Below are positions 13,607 to 22,552 of a stretch of DNA of 30,902 nt, one piece after another. The stretch covers positions 1 to 30,902 of the IMG/VR virus record IMGVR_UViG_3300037041_001176; one strand, 5' to 3'. The stretch's first letter is position 1, and each line of letters opens with the position of its first letter. The notes under the pieces were generated by a model. It had not been told where the DNA came from. It saw only the letters and a program-made list of their open reading frames with translations, and did no database searches. The position numbers were made by a program, and so were the translations under genes. The stretch comes from a virus.

Positions 13607-14086
13607 ATGGATTGCTTTAACCTGCCAGCAGTAGCAGAAAAATACGATAAAGACCTCGCCACTCTATCCAATATGGAAAAGATAGAGCTAACCGAGTATT
13701 ATTTAAAGAATTACTTTGAAGGCACTGAGCAAACAGCAAAAGAATTGCCCCTAGAGCATTTTATCTGCAACAAAACATATGTTAGGCAGATAACCTTACC
13801 TAAAGACTTAGTCCTTACTGGCAAAGTTCATAATTTCGACCATACTAGCATCCTATCTAAAGGCGATGTAACAATTATGACCGATGAGGGCGTTACTCGC
13901 ATAAAAGCCCCTGCAACATGGATTTCAAAAGCAGGCACTAAGCGCTTAATTTATGTTCATGAAGAGACAATCTGGGCTACCATTCACCAAAGCGAAAATA
14001 CCCTTGTCGAAGATTTAGAAAAAGAGATAGTTCATGAAAGCGATTTGTCGTGGATTAATAAAGAAAATTTATTAGGAGATAAATAA
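13607..14086 (+). CDS. Cupin-like phage protein
   Basis: This 159-residue protein has an N-terminal helical segment and a beta-rich core that reads like a small cupin: YVRQITLPKDLVLTGKVHNF (about 59-78), DHTSILSKGDVTIMTDEG, RIKAPATWISKAGTKRLIYV (about 98-117) and HEETIWATIH. Related phage proteins with LTGK-H and KPGTKR-Y-HE patterns lie near tail/ejection genes. H76, H80 and H118 could bind a metal. Role is unknown. The start lies directly after an 11-base stem arm, and the stop overlaps the next start (TAATG). Confidence 0.65.
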   Translation: MDCFNLPAVAEKYDKDLATLSNMEKIELTEYYLKNYFEGTEQTAKELPLEHFICNKTYVRQITLPKDLVLTGKVHNFDHTSILSKGDVTIMTDEGVTRIKAPATWISKAGTKRLIYVHEETIWATIHQSENTLVEDLEKEIVHESDLSWINKENLLGDK

Positions 14087-14823
14087 TGACATTCGCAGCA
14101 ACAGCAATAGGTGGAGCAGCGTTGGTTGGTGGTGGGATGGTTGCTCAAGGCTATTTTGCAAATAAATCCTCTAAGAAAGCAGCAAGAGCGCAAGCCAATG
14201 CAATGGACGCGTACATTGCAGAAATGCGCGCAAGAAGCAATAAAGCTATTGGCTACCAAAAACCATACGAAGAAGCTGGCAGAAGTGGTTTAAACATGCT
14301 TCAGCAATTAGTCACTGGCAATCCTCAAGATGTTATGTCGCGCTTAGAAGCAACCCCCGGCTATCAATTCCGCATGTCTCAAGGACAAACTGGTGTTCAG
14401 AATCTTCTAGCCTCTCAAGGTGGCCTTAAATCTGGCGCTGCAATGAAAGCATTAAGTGATTACGCGCAAGGAACAGCCTCACAAGAATTTGGCAACCAAG
14501 TTGGCTATGCTCAAGGATTAGCTGGAATGGGACAAAACGCAGCAATCTCAATGGGTAACTACGAGATGCAAGCTGGATCTAATATTGCCAACTCTATGCA
14601 ACAAGGTATTCTAGGTCAAGGTCAAGCAATGGCTAACCGTGATGCACAAATGGGAAATATCATTGGTGGCGGCATGTCTCAAATTGGGCAGGGATTGCTT
14701 GGTTTTGGATTAAGTGGTATGGGTTCTGCTCCAAAATCACCTTCTGGCTTTACATCAACTGGTGGCGGTCAATATAATAGCAGAGCGTTTAGCAATGCTG
14801 GATCATCTTCAATGGGATATTAA
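14086..14823 (+). CDS. Ejection protein 1 (P22 gp7-like)
   Basis: This 245-residue Gly/Ala/Gln/Met-rich protein has a hydrophobic N-terminus (TAIGGAALVGGGMVAQGYFA, about 6-25), a charged helix (SKKAARAQANAMDAYIAEM) and repeated small-residue amphipathic segments. This is the usual look of podovirus DNA-transfer proteins that leave the head first and build a channel. It contains PGYQFRMSQGQTGVQNLLAS, a stretch I have seen in this group. It overlaps its neighbours tightly (TAATG in front, TAA then ATG behind). Confidence 0.75.
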   Translation: MTFAATAIGGAALVGGGMVAQGYFANKSSKKAARAQANAMDAYIAEMRARSNKAIGYQKPYEEAGRSGLNMLQQLVTGNPQDVMSRLEATPGYQFRMSQGQTGVQNLLASQGGLKSGAAMKALSDYAQGTASQEFGNQVGYAQGLAGMGQNAAISMGNYEMQAGSNIANSMQQGILGQGQAMANRDAQMGNIIGGGMSQIGQGLLGFGLSGMGSAPKSPSGFTSTGGGQYNSRAFSNAGSSSMGY

Positions 14824-15969
14824 ATGGCTGAATTAATCCAACAACAAGTCCCAGATTATCTAGGTGGCATCCTCAGAGGCTATCAATTCGGCCAACAGGC
14901 AAAAGCTAATCAGTTAGCCCTGCTTGCTGCTCAACAAGATATGGATATTAACCAGCAAAAACTTGTTCAAGCTAAAGCAGAGAATGTATTGACTCGCACA
15001 GCTTCAATGGGCGACCAAGATGCGTTAAAAAGACTAGCTGCTTACAATCCAGCCCGCGCTGAAGGAATAAGAAAGCAACAAGATTACGCTGACGTTCAAG
15101 GCGCAAGAGTTTTAGATTCTTACGCTTCACTTCCTAAATACGCCTTTACTCAAGCTAAATGGCAACAGCTTCATACTGAATACAAAGAAGCCACTGGTAA
15201 AGAATTACCTTTGCCTAGCGATAAATCTGAAGAGGGTATTTTGGAATTTAAGCGTCTTACTTCTCGTCTTAAAGGCAAAGAGCAAGAGTTAAAAGAACAA
15301 TATCAATCTTCTCAGATTAAAACTGAAGGCTTCCAACAAGCTAAATATGGCGTTGATATTCAGAAAGGTAGACAAGACCTACGCAAAGGCGAATTAGATA
15401 TAATGAAATCTCGTGGCGAGTTATTAAACGCTGAACAAGAAAGACAAGGTGCTGCACAGCAAGGATTGACTGTGGGAGCATTTAGGAAGCAGCAAGACAA
15501 ATTGGGCGAGTTTAGAGGTGACACAATGGCTAAATTACCTCAAGCAGAACAAAACGTTCAAACTACTGTTAAATTAGTTGATGATTTATTGAAGCATCCG
15601 GGCTTTAAAGCTTCCGTGGGCACTAATATTACTTTAGTTGATAGATTCATTCCGGGAACAGATGCTTCTGGCTTTATGGCTAAATATGACCAATTGAAAG
15701 GTAAGCAGTTCTTGGAATCAATAGGTCAATTACAAGGCTTTGGTGCTTTATCAAACTTAGAAGGCACAACTGCAACAAATGCTGCTTCATCAATGAGTAT
15801 TTCTACTAGTGAGGCAGAATTTAAAAAAGCCGCTAGAGAATACCAAAGAGTAATGAAACTTGGTTTAGAAAGAATGAAAAGCGGTGTTGGATATAATGGC
15901 CAGCGTATTCAAATGCAGAATGCAGCACCTGAAAGCGAAAGTAATATAATTGATTGGGGGTCTTTATAA
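14824..15969 (+). CDS. Ejection protein 2 (P22 gp20-like position)
   Basis: This 381-residue Gln/Lys-rich helical protein begins with LGGILRGYQFGQQAKANQLA (about 13-32), a pattern common to internal virion proteins. Long coiled-coil-like regions follow (about 30-60 and 145-260), and it ends in a helix (KKAAREYQRVMKLGLERMKS). Order and size match the second of three ejected proteins in P22-like phages. Its stop overlaps the next ATG (TAATG). Sequence-level identity to gp20 cannot be claimed. Confidence 0.65.
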   Translation: MAELIQQQVPDYLGGILRGYQFGQQAKANQLALLAAQQDMDINQQKLVQAKAENVLTRTASMGDQDALKRLAAYNPARAEGIRKQQDYADVQGARVLDSYASLPKYAFTQAKWQQLHTEYKEATGKELPLPSDKSEEGILEFKRLTSRLKGKEQELKEQYQSSQIKTEGFQQAKYGVDIQKGRQDLRKGELDIMKSRGELLNAEQERQGAAQQGLTVGAFRKQQDKLGEFRGDTMAKLPQAEQNVQTTVKLVDDLLKHPGFKASVGTNITLVDRFIPGTDASGFMAKYDQLKGKQFLESIGQLQGFGALSNLEGTTATNAASSMSISTSEAEFKKAAREYQRVMKLGLERMKSGVGYNGQRIQMQNAAPESESNIIDWGSL

Positions 15970-18038
15970 TGCCAGATCTAAGACTTCCTGATGGAAGAAT
16001 TGTAAAGAACATTCCAGAAGGAATATCTAAACAACAAATTGAACAGAAGCTTATAGGTTCTGGTATGCTTTCTGGTGATGAAGAATGGCTAACCCCTAAA
16101 ATGTCAATGGGCGAAGCCGCCTTCACAACTGCGACCAACCCACTAGGATTCGGCGATGAAATCAAAGCAGGTATTGCTGCTGGCGTTGCTAAATTATTTG
16201 GTGGTGCTGCTACTCAAAATATTGATATTGGCGACCTTTACAGAGAAGCAAGAACTTCTGAAAGAGCTAAACTAGATAAAGCAAGACAAGACCGCCCTTT
16301 AACTTCCTTTGCTGGGCAAATGTTTTCTGACGTTGGCGTTGCTGGGAAAGCATTAGGAGCGGCTGGATTAGCTGAGCAAGGATTTGGAGCTGCTGTAAAA
16401 GGTAGCGCTGCTTTAGGTGGCACAAGTGCTTTAGGCGAAACTGAAGATTTAACGAACATTCCACAAACTCTAAAAGACGTTGCAACTGGTACGGCTGTTG
16501 GCGGTGTATTAGGTGGAGCAGTTCAGCAAGCAATTCCCGCTGCTCAACAAGCAATTCCTGCTATGACTGGAATGGTTAAAAAAGGCTTACAAAAAGCAAC
16601 TGGCATAAAACCAGAAGCAGTAAAAACATTTCAAGACTTAGGAATTGAACCAACTCTTGCTGACGTTTCAAACTCTGCTGGCTTACAAAACTTTATCAAA
16701 GACGTGCCTTTAGCTGGCAAGCCTATTACGGAAGCTTTGCAGAAGCAAGTTAATGATATTTCTGGTCAGATTCAGAATGTTTCTAAGTCTCAAGGCGGAT
16801 CTTATAACCAAGCTGGTAAAGAAATTGTAAAAGGTGCAGAAAATATCATCGAGAAATCTAAGTTAAGAGACAAGCAGCTTTACGGTAAAGTGGATGAGTT
16901 TATTCCTGCCGATAGTCCTATTTCAATGGATAACACTTTTAAAGCCTTACAAGACCGTAAAGTGCAAATCACTAGTGCCGTAAGTGGTGGAAAGGTTGCT
17001 GGATATAACAAATTTATCACTGACGCCCAAAATCAATTATCACAAGGCAAACAAATTCCTTATGATAGTTTGACAGCTTTAAGAAGCGAAGTTGGCACAG
17101 CCTTACAAGGTAAATTAGAGCCACAAGAAAGAGCTGCTTTGAATAAGATTTATGGCGGACTTACTAACGATATTAAAACAAATATTCAACGCTCTGATTT
17201 AGATAAAATTGGCAAACAAAGCGCTCTGCAAGCTTGGGAAAAAGCCAACACTTCTCACCGCTTAAGAACCAACTTCATTAAAGATAACATCCAGCCCTTG
17301 TTAGATAAGGGAACTCCCGAAGAAGTTTATAAATACGCAACCTCCCAAGCTAGACTTGGCGGCACAAGAGTTGGTCAAATCATGCGCTCTTTAAATGATA
17401 ATCAAAAAGAATTTATCAGAGGCACTTTAATTCGTGATTTAGGCTTGGCTCAAAAAGGCGCGCAATCTGCCGAAGCGAACGTATTTAGCCCTCAAAAGTT
17501 CATGGCTGAATATTCTGCTCTTAAAAAGAACGGCACAGAAAAAGCTATCTTTACCCCTGAGCAAGTGACTGCCTTTAATCGCTTAAACAAAGCTGTTGAG
17601 CTAACTAAAAACACTGAGCAAGCAGGACAACAAAAGCAACTAATGCAAGCAATTGGATTGACAAGTGTCGGCGTTTCAACTGGCGGCGCAGGATTGATTC
17701 CTGCCTTGGGAGCAGCGAGAATTTCAGCCAATCTAATGACAAACCCTAAGTTTATCAACTGGTTAGCTATTACCTCTCAATCTACCCCAAAAGAGCTACC
17801 AAGGCATTTAAACAGACTTTCCGCGATCACTGCTGCAAATCCTGAAATCAGAGAAGATGCCTTAGAGTTTTTATCTGCTTTTGGGATTAATGATTCTGAA
17901 GCGTCTCAGCCGAATATGAGTGAAGATGAAATCCGCTCTCAATTAATGAGTCAGAAAGAAAAAGAGCCACTTCTAATGGATGGAATTAATATTGACGAAG
18001 AATCTAAAAAAATTAAACAACGCTTTTACAGAGACTAA
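15969..18038 (+). CDS. Ejection protein 3 (P22 gp16-like)
   Basis: This 689-residue protein begins MPDLRLPDGRIVKNIPEGIS, a short motif (LPDG..V..IPEG.S plus a following Q-rich helix) present at the N-terminus of many phage internal virion proteins and possibly used for packing into the head. An Ala/Gly-rich membrane-active region (about 50-220) and a long helical domain follow. I take ATG 15969, which overlaps the previous stop, rather than an upstream TTG at 15954. It is the largest of the three ejection proteins, as in P22-like phages, and would help move DNA across the host envelope. Confidence 0.7.
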   Translation: MPDLRLPDGRIVKNIPEGISKQQIEQKLIGSGMLSGDEEWLTPKMSMGEAAFTTATNPLGFGDEIKAGIAAGVAKLFGGAATQNIDIGDLYREARTSERAKLDKARQDRPLTSFAGQMFSDVGVAGKALGAAGLAEQGFGAAVKGSAALGGTSALGETEDLTNIPQTLKDVATGTAVGGVLGGAVQQAIPAAQQAIPAMTGMVKKGLQKATGIKPEAVKTFQDLGIEPTLADVSNSAGLQNFIKDVPLAGKPITEALQKQVNDISGQIQNVSKSQGGSYNQAGKEIVKGAENIIEKSKLRDKQLYGKVDEFIPADSPISMDNTFKALQDRKVQITSAVSGGKVAGYNKFITDAQNQLSQGKQIPYDSLTALRSEVGTALQGKLEPQERAALNKIYGGLTNDIKTNIQRSDLDKIGKQSALQAWEKANTSHRLRTNFIKDNIQPLLDKGTPEEVYKYATSQARLGGTRVGQIMRSLNDNQKEFIRGTLIRDLGLAQKGAQSAEANVFSPQKFMAEYSALKKNGTEKAIFTPEQVTAFNRLNKAVELTKNTEQAGQQKQLMQAIGLTSVGVSTGGAGLIPALGAARISANLMTNPKFINWLAITSQSTPKELPRHLNRLSAITAANPEIREDALEFLSAFGINDSEASQPNMSEDEIRSQLMSQKEKEPLLMDGINIDEESKKIKQRFYRD

Positions 18039-18040
18039 CT

Positions 18041-19426
18041 ATGGCACAAAGATTTTATGAACCAGTGGCAAGAATATTTACTAATGCTGGAGCGGTTGGC
18101 GTTGGTTATAAATATTATTTTTACCAGACTGGGACAACAACACCTGTTACAACTTATCAAAATATTGGATTAACTGTTGCAAATACTAACCCAGTTTTAT
18201 CTGACGCCAATGGTCGCTTTCCTGAGATTTGGTATTCTGATTTATCTCAATTAAAACTTATTGTTAAAGATTCTTCTAACAATACTATTGAAACAGTTGA
18301 TCCAGTTGGGGCAACCGATGCCGCCGTTTCTCTTAATGATTTTGATGTTCGCCCAACTTCTTATTGGGGCTTAACTGCTGGCACATCAACAGCTTTTACT
18401 TTGATTGCTAACCCAACAATTAGCGCATATGCTAACACCCAAACCTTTGTTGTGCAAGTCCATGTTGATTGTGGAGATGCCCCAACTTTAGCAATTGACG
18501 GACTTTCTGCTTTAAACTGGAAAAAATATACGCAGCAAGGCACTAAGGTTGTGATGAAGGCTAATGACCTAAGAGCAAGTCAAAGATATTTTTGCATAAA
18601 TGATGGCGTTGATGTTGTTTGTTTGAATCCAAACTCATTACCAATGCTGTCTGGAACTGCAACCTCTTTAACAGTGGCGGCTGGAGTTATAACTTTAACT
18701 AACAATTCTAGTTCTTATGTATTAAATACTGAGGGAGCTGCTGCCACCGATGATTTAGACACAATAAATGGCGGACAAGATGGACAAATAATTATTTGCT
18801 CATTGGTAAACGCTTCAAGAGTAGTGACATTTAAAGACGGCACAGGAAATTTAGCTTTAAATAATAACCTAAATTTCTCCCCAAATAGCTTGGAAAATTC
18901 TATTGTTTTGCGATACGATTCTACAAGTGCAACTTGGAAAGAATTATGTAGAAATGGTGGAGCTGGCACAGCTTTAATAACATATCAAGTTACGGCAGGC
19001 ACGGCAGGCGGCGGTTCAACCAGTGGCTCTTGGCAGACTAGAGCTTTAAATACAGAAGTCTTTGATACTAATAACATTGTTTCGCTTTCAGGTAATGTTA
19101 TGACTCTGGCTGCAGGCACTTACGAAATAAGCGCAATGCAAGTATTCTGGTGCGGATCCAACACGCAAAAAAGTTGCGCTGGAAGAATTTATAACACTGC
19201 CGATGGGGCAACGGTTGCCGTGGGTCTTTCAGTAAGAAGTGACGTAGCAGCGGGAGGCACTCAGTTAATAGCTCACATTCCGCCCACTGTGTTTACGATT
19301 ACTGCTAACAAAACATTTGCCTTAAATTATTATACCGAGCTTTCTCAAGCTACTGATGGATTGGGAAAAGCTTTTAATACTGGAGAAGTAGAAAGATATG
19401 CTTCGGTCTTTATCAAAAAATATTAA
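18041..19426 (+). CDS. Tail spike/fibre with C1q-like C-terminus
   Basis: This 461-residue protein begins with a virion-attachment pattern (VGYKYYFYQTGTTTPVTTYQ at about 21-40, then NPVLSDANGRFPEIWYSD), common to podovirus fibres and spikes. A beta-rich middle follows. The C-terminal about 140 residues (SGSWQTRALNTEVFDTNNIV, then AAGTYEISAMQVFWC) have the repeating strand layout of a C1q/TNF-like trimeric jelly roll, a common receptor-binding module. No catalytic signature for a depolymerase is seen. It starts 2 bases after the ejection gene stop. Confidence 0.75.
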   Translation: MAQRFYEPVARIFTNAGAVGVGYKYYFYQTGTTTPVTTYQNIGLTVANTNPVLSDANGRFPEIWYSDLSQLKLIVKDSSNNTIETVDPVGATDAAVSLNDFDVRPTSYWGLTAGTSTAFTLIANPTISAYANTQTFVVQVHVDCGDAPTLAIDGLSALNWKKYTQQGTKVVMKANDLRASQRYFCINDGVDVVCLNPNSLPMLSGTATSLTVAAGVITLTNNSSSYVLNTEGAAATDDLDTINGGQDGQIIICSLVNASRVVTFKDGTGNLALNNNLNFSPNSLENSIVLRYDSTSATWKELCRNGGAGTALITYQVTAGTAGGGSTSGSWQTRALNTEVFDTNNIVSLSGNVMTLAAGTYEISAMQVFWCGSNTQKSCAGRIYNTADGATVAVGLSVRSDVAAGGTQLIAHIPPTVFTITANKTFALNYYTELSQATDGLGKAFNTGEVERYASVFIKKY

Positions 19427-19434
19427 ATAATTTT

Positions 19435-19806
19435 ATGATAGTTTTTAAAAAAAGAACAAATGGCACTTTTGACAAATTTCTTAATGAAGAATTTTGTGGA
19501 AATTTCATAGGAAATGATCCATCTAATTCTTTATGTGTAGAATTAGATGAGTGGCTAGAATTAGGCAATGTTTTGGCTTGGTCGGATTTAGAGAATTTAG
19601 AAGAATCTAAAAAAGATAAGATTTCTCAATGTCAGACATATTTAGGAAGCACCGACTGGCAAGTGATTCGCCTTTCCGATCCAACCTCTGGCGAGGCATT
19701 AAAAGAAGGTATTGCTGAAAAAAGAGTTTTAGCAAGAAGTCTACAAATTGATATTGAAGCTTGCACTACCATTGAAGAATTAAGCAACATTAACACTAAT
19801 TTCTAA
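19435..19806 (+). CDS. Tail-fibre assembly-like protein
   Basis: This 123-residue protein lies directly after the fibre gene, 8 bases on. The C-terminal half (LGSTDWQVIRLSDPTSGEAL, then KRVLARSLQIDIEACTTIEE) resembles the tail-fibre assembly/DUF4376-type pattern in which a TDW-VIR core precedes an Arg-rich helix. Such proteins often act as fibre chaperones. The start has no Shine-Dalgarno site (AAATAATTTT before ATG). Confidence 0.5.
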   Translation: MIVFKKRTNGTFDKFLNEEFCGNFIGNDPSNSLCVELDEWLELGNVLAWSDLENLEESKKDKISQCQTYLGSTDWQVIRLSDPTSGEALKEGIAEKRVLARSLQIDIEACTTIEELSNINTNF

Positions 19807-19811
19807 TTAAA

Positions 19812-20750
19812 ATGGCCGTTTCAGGAACCAATACATTCTCACAAACAAGAAACGATATTATTAACAGAAGCTTATCAATTCTTGGTGTAAAAACACGAGG
19901 CAGGGCTTTAACCTCTGAAGAAGTAAACGAAGCTTCTGATGCTCTCAATTTGTTTGTTAAGGGTCTTAAAAGCGAAGGGGTTTACCTTTGGAAATACGCA
20001 GAAGGAACTTTGTTTTTAACCGTAGGGCAAGAAAGCTACACCCTAAATGGCTCAACAGCTAACGCCTCAGAATCTTTTGTCGAAACCACTGCTAGTGCAG
20101 CAGCGGTAAGTGGAGCTTCTTCTATTGTAGTGACAAGCGCGACAGGATTTGTTATTGGATACAATATTGGAATCATGCAAGATGACGGCGATTTATTTTG
20201 GACAACCATTTCTAACATCGTAGGCACAACTATAACTTTAACCGCCGCCCTAACAGATGACGTTTCAAGTTCAGCAACTGTTTACGTATATCAAACCAAG
20301 ATTAATCGACCAGAGGCAATAAGTTCTTGTCGCAGGAGAGATTCTTCTGATTACGACACACCAATGACCGAGATGGCAAGAAGTGATTACTTCAACTTAG
20401 CGCAAAAAACAAATACTGGCCAGCCTACTCAATATTATTATGACAAGCAGTTAACTTACGGAACGCTTTATTTATACCAAGCTCCAGATGATGCAACAAA
20501 TACAATTAAATTCACATTTCAAAAAATGTTTTTTGATTTCTCCTCTGGAACTGATAGCATTGATTTTCCGATTGAATGGGCTGAAACTTTAGCTTTCGGT
20601 TTAGCTTCTCGTCTTTGTTATGATTATGGAATTGACAAAACAAAAGCAGAATTAATCAAAAGAACTGCTGACGAAATGTTGAGAAATCTAAAAGGATATG
20701 ATCGCGAAGAGTCTATTTATTTCGTGCCAACCTATAATTTGTATCAATAA
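19812..20750 (+). CDS. Head-to-tail adaptor (P22 gp4-like)
   Basis: The N-terminal 75 residues of this 312-residue protein (RNDIINRSLSILGVKTRGRA, then LNLFVKGLKSEGVYLWKYAE and VGQESYTLNG) match the gp4-type tail adaptor that binds under the portal. A central beta insertion (about 85-160) makes it longer than P22 gp4. The rest (RPEAISSCRRRDSSDYDTPM, then LAFGLASRLCYDYGID) also fits known podovirus adaptors. It precedes the gp10-like gene, with the stop overlapping its ATG, as in P22-type order. Confidence 0.75.
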   Translation: MAVSGTNTFSQTRNDIINRSLSILGVKTRGRALTSEEVNEASDALNLFVKGLKSEGVYLWKYAEGTLFLTVGQESYTLNGSTANASESFVETTASAAAVSGASSIVVTSATGFVIGYNIGIMQDDGDLFWTTISNIVGTTITLTAALTDDVSSSATVYVYQTKINRPEAISSCRRRDSSDYDTPMTEMARSDYFNLAQKTNTGQPTQYYYDKQLTYGTLYLYQAPDDATNTIKFTFQKMFFDFSSGTDSIDFPIEWAETLAFGLASRLCYDYGIDKTKAELIKRTADEMLRNLKGYDREESIYFVPTYNLYQ

Positions 20751-22171
20751 TGTTGCAGCAAATTCATTTCGGCGTTAACTCATACAAAGCAAAAAGTGGC
20801 TTAGTTTCTGCTGAAAGGTTAGTTAATTGCTATGCTGAAATTACTCCGCAGACTAGCTCTTTTCCAAATATGGTTTTAGGAACCGCTGGGCTGACTGTCT
20901 GGAAAGATACTTCGGTTTCCTTGCCTGTTTACGGCATGAGAGTTATGGGCGAAAACTTATTTGTAGTAGTTGGTAATAAAGTTTACAAAATAGACTCAAG
21001 TAAAACACAGACTCTTCTAGGAGAAATAACTTCTGAGATTGGCCGCGTAATTATGACTGACAACGGCACACAGGTCACTATCGAATTACCAGATGGAACT
21101 ACATACTATTGCACAGCAACAGCAAGTTCTCTAACTCAAATTACAGATGGTGATTTTAATGATTCAGGATCAATTACCACTTTAGATGGCTTTACTGTTT
21201 CTGCCTTAATAGATAGTAATGAGTTTCAGTGGTCAAATGTTAATACAACTGAATCTTGGAACGCTCTAAATACAGCGACTGTTGAGGCTAACTCTTCTAA
21301 GATTATTAGAGTTTATCAAAACAACCTAGAGCTTTGGTTTTTCAAAGAAGACATCATTCAAGTTTACTACAATACTGGAACTGGTAGCCCACTCTTTCAA
21401 AGAAAAGAAGGGGTTTATATCGAGAAGGGCTGTGCCTCAAAATACTCAGTTGCTACCCTAGATAACTCCTTTTTCTTTTTAGGAAATGACAGAATCGTTT
21501 ATCAGACAATCGGCTACCAATTAAAACCAATCTCAACCTTTCCAATCTCTCAAGAAATAGAGAAATACGAAATCATAAATGACGCCATTGGTTTTACCTA
21601 TGTTCAGGATGGACATAAGCAATATTGCCTAAGCTTCCCGACTGAAAATAAAACTTGGGAATATGACATCACAACTGAGCTTTGGCACGAAAGAGAAAGC
21701 CTTGATAATCAAAACAGAGATGGAAGATGGCGAGCTAATTGCCACGCTTATTTTGCAGGCAAAAACTTAGTTGGAGATTTCCAAACTGGCATTATCTACG
21801 AACTAGATCCAGATGTTTACACAGAAAATGGCACGGTAATTAAAAGAGAAATTATTGGCACAACTATGTTTAAAAACTTTGCACGGATTACTTTAAATAA
21901 GTTTGTGCTTATGATGGACACTGGGGTTGGTATTGCCACTGGTCAAGGGTCTGATCCTCAAATAGTTGGAAGGTTCTCTGATAATGGTGGAAAAACTTAC
22001 ACTGACGAATTATGGCAACCAATCGGAGCTGAAGGATCTTTTTTAACTGAATTATTCTGGACTAAGATTGGCGGCAAAGCTCGTTCTTTTATTGCCAAAC
22101 TTAATTACAGCGAACCAACTAAATTTCATGTTGTGGGGGCATTTGTAGAAGTGGAAACGGAAGATGATTAA
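20750..22171 (+). CDS. Tail hub / DNA stabilisation protein (P22 gp10-like)
   Basis: This 473-residue protein is close in length to P22 gp10, which forms the hub between gp4 and the tail needle and carries the tail spikes. Diagnostic stretches are SAERLVNCYAEITPQ (about 20-34), the mid-part SALIDSNEFQWSNVNTTESW with repeated beta strands, GCASKYSVATLDNSFFFLGN, WEYDITTELWHERES and GRWRANCHAYFAGKNLVGD. These are features of the gp10/packaged-DNA stabilisation group. Its ATG overlaps the preceding stop (TAATG), and it overlaps the next gene by 8 bases. Confidence 0.85.
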   Translation: MLQQIHFGVNSYKAKSGLVSAERLVNCYAEITPQTSSFPNMVLGTAGLTVWKDTSVSLPVYGMRVMGENLFVVVGNKVYKIDSSKTQTLLGEITSEIGRVIMTDNGTQVTIELPDGTTYYCTATASSLTQITDGDFNDSGSITTLDGFTVSALIDSNEFQWSNVNTTESWNALNTATVEANSSKIIRVYQNNLELWFFKEDIIQVYYNTGTGSPLFQRKEGVYIEKGCASKYSVATLDNSFFFLGNDRIVYQTIGYQLKPISTFPISQEIEKYEIINDAIGFTYVQDGHKQYCLSFPTENKTWEYDITTELWHERESLDNQNRDGRWRANCHAYFAGKNLVGDFQTGIIYELDPDVYTENGTVIKREIIGTTMFKNFARITLNKFVLMMDTGVGIATGQGSDPQIVGRFSDNGGKTYTDELWQPIGAEGSFLTELFWTKIGGKARSFIAKLNYSEPTKFHVVGAFVEVETEDD

Positions 22172-22469
22172 TCTGCCAAATATTCAACAACCAATAACAG
22201 AAGAAAACGGAATAACTAAACCCGAATGGAATACTTTTTTTCAACAAATAAAAGCAACCATTAAAACTGACCTAACTATTGATATTGGCGTTCCAAATAT
22301 TCAGGAGCCACTGGTAAATAGTGAGGGAGAAATTAATAGAACATGGTATTCGTTTTTTGAAAAAAGCTATTCTTCAACTGGGGCAACTTTTGGTTTACCT
22401 TCAGCGCAAGAAAAACTCGGTAGAAACTGGAATAATTTTTTTCAGAGCATGTATCAAGAATTAAAATAA
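22164..22469 (+). CDS. Small tail protein with three imperfect repeats
   Basis: This 101-residue protein is made of about three copies of one unit: LPNIQQPITEENGITKPEWN-TFF, VPNIQEPLVNSEGEINRTWY-SFF and a shorter LPSAQEKLGRNWN-NFF. Each ends in a Trp-x-x-Phe-Phe helix cap. It directly follows the gp10-like gene and overlaps it by 8 bases. The P-I-Q-P and W--FF unit occurs in other phage tail proteins. It could be a plug, or a needle-type or fibre-docking protein. No separate tail-needle gene was recognised, so this is one candidate for that slot. Confidence 0.6.
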   Translation: MINLPNIQQPITEENGITKPEWNTFFQQIKATIKTDLTIDIGVPNIQEPLVNSEGEINRTWYSFFEKSYSSTGATFGLPSAQEKLGRNWNNFFQSMYQELK

Positions 22470-22484
22470 CACTTGATCTTTTTT
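22453..22484 (+). terminator. Weak terminator-like hairpin
   Basis: ATCAAG (22453-22458) pairs with CTTGAT (22472-22477) over a 13-base loop and is followed by CTTTTTT. The stem is only 6 base pairs and AT-rich, so this is a weak candidate. It sits at the end of the gp10-like/repeat-protein transcript and before the fibre leader. Confidence 0.35.
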
Positions 22485-22509
22485 ATTAACACGGCAAGAT
22501 TTATTACAA

Positions 22510-22548
22510 TGAGTAAATGTAAAATTATTGCTATTAAAAACATTTACT
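22510..22548 (+). promoter_or_regulatory. Inverted-repeat leader C before fibre gene
   Basis: AGTAAATGT (22512-22520) and ACATTTACT (22540-22548) are exact inverted repeats with a 19-base loop, ending 4 bases before the ATG at 22553. The left arm lies in TGAGTAAATGTA (22510-22521), identical over 12 bases to 13557-13568. The ATG in it is followed by TAA (start-stop). No other ribosome-binding site precedes the fibre gene, so the stem may control its translation. Confidence 0.5.
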
Positions 22549-22552
22549 TAAT

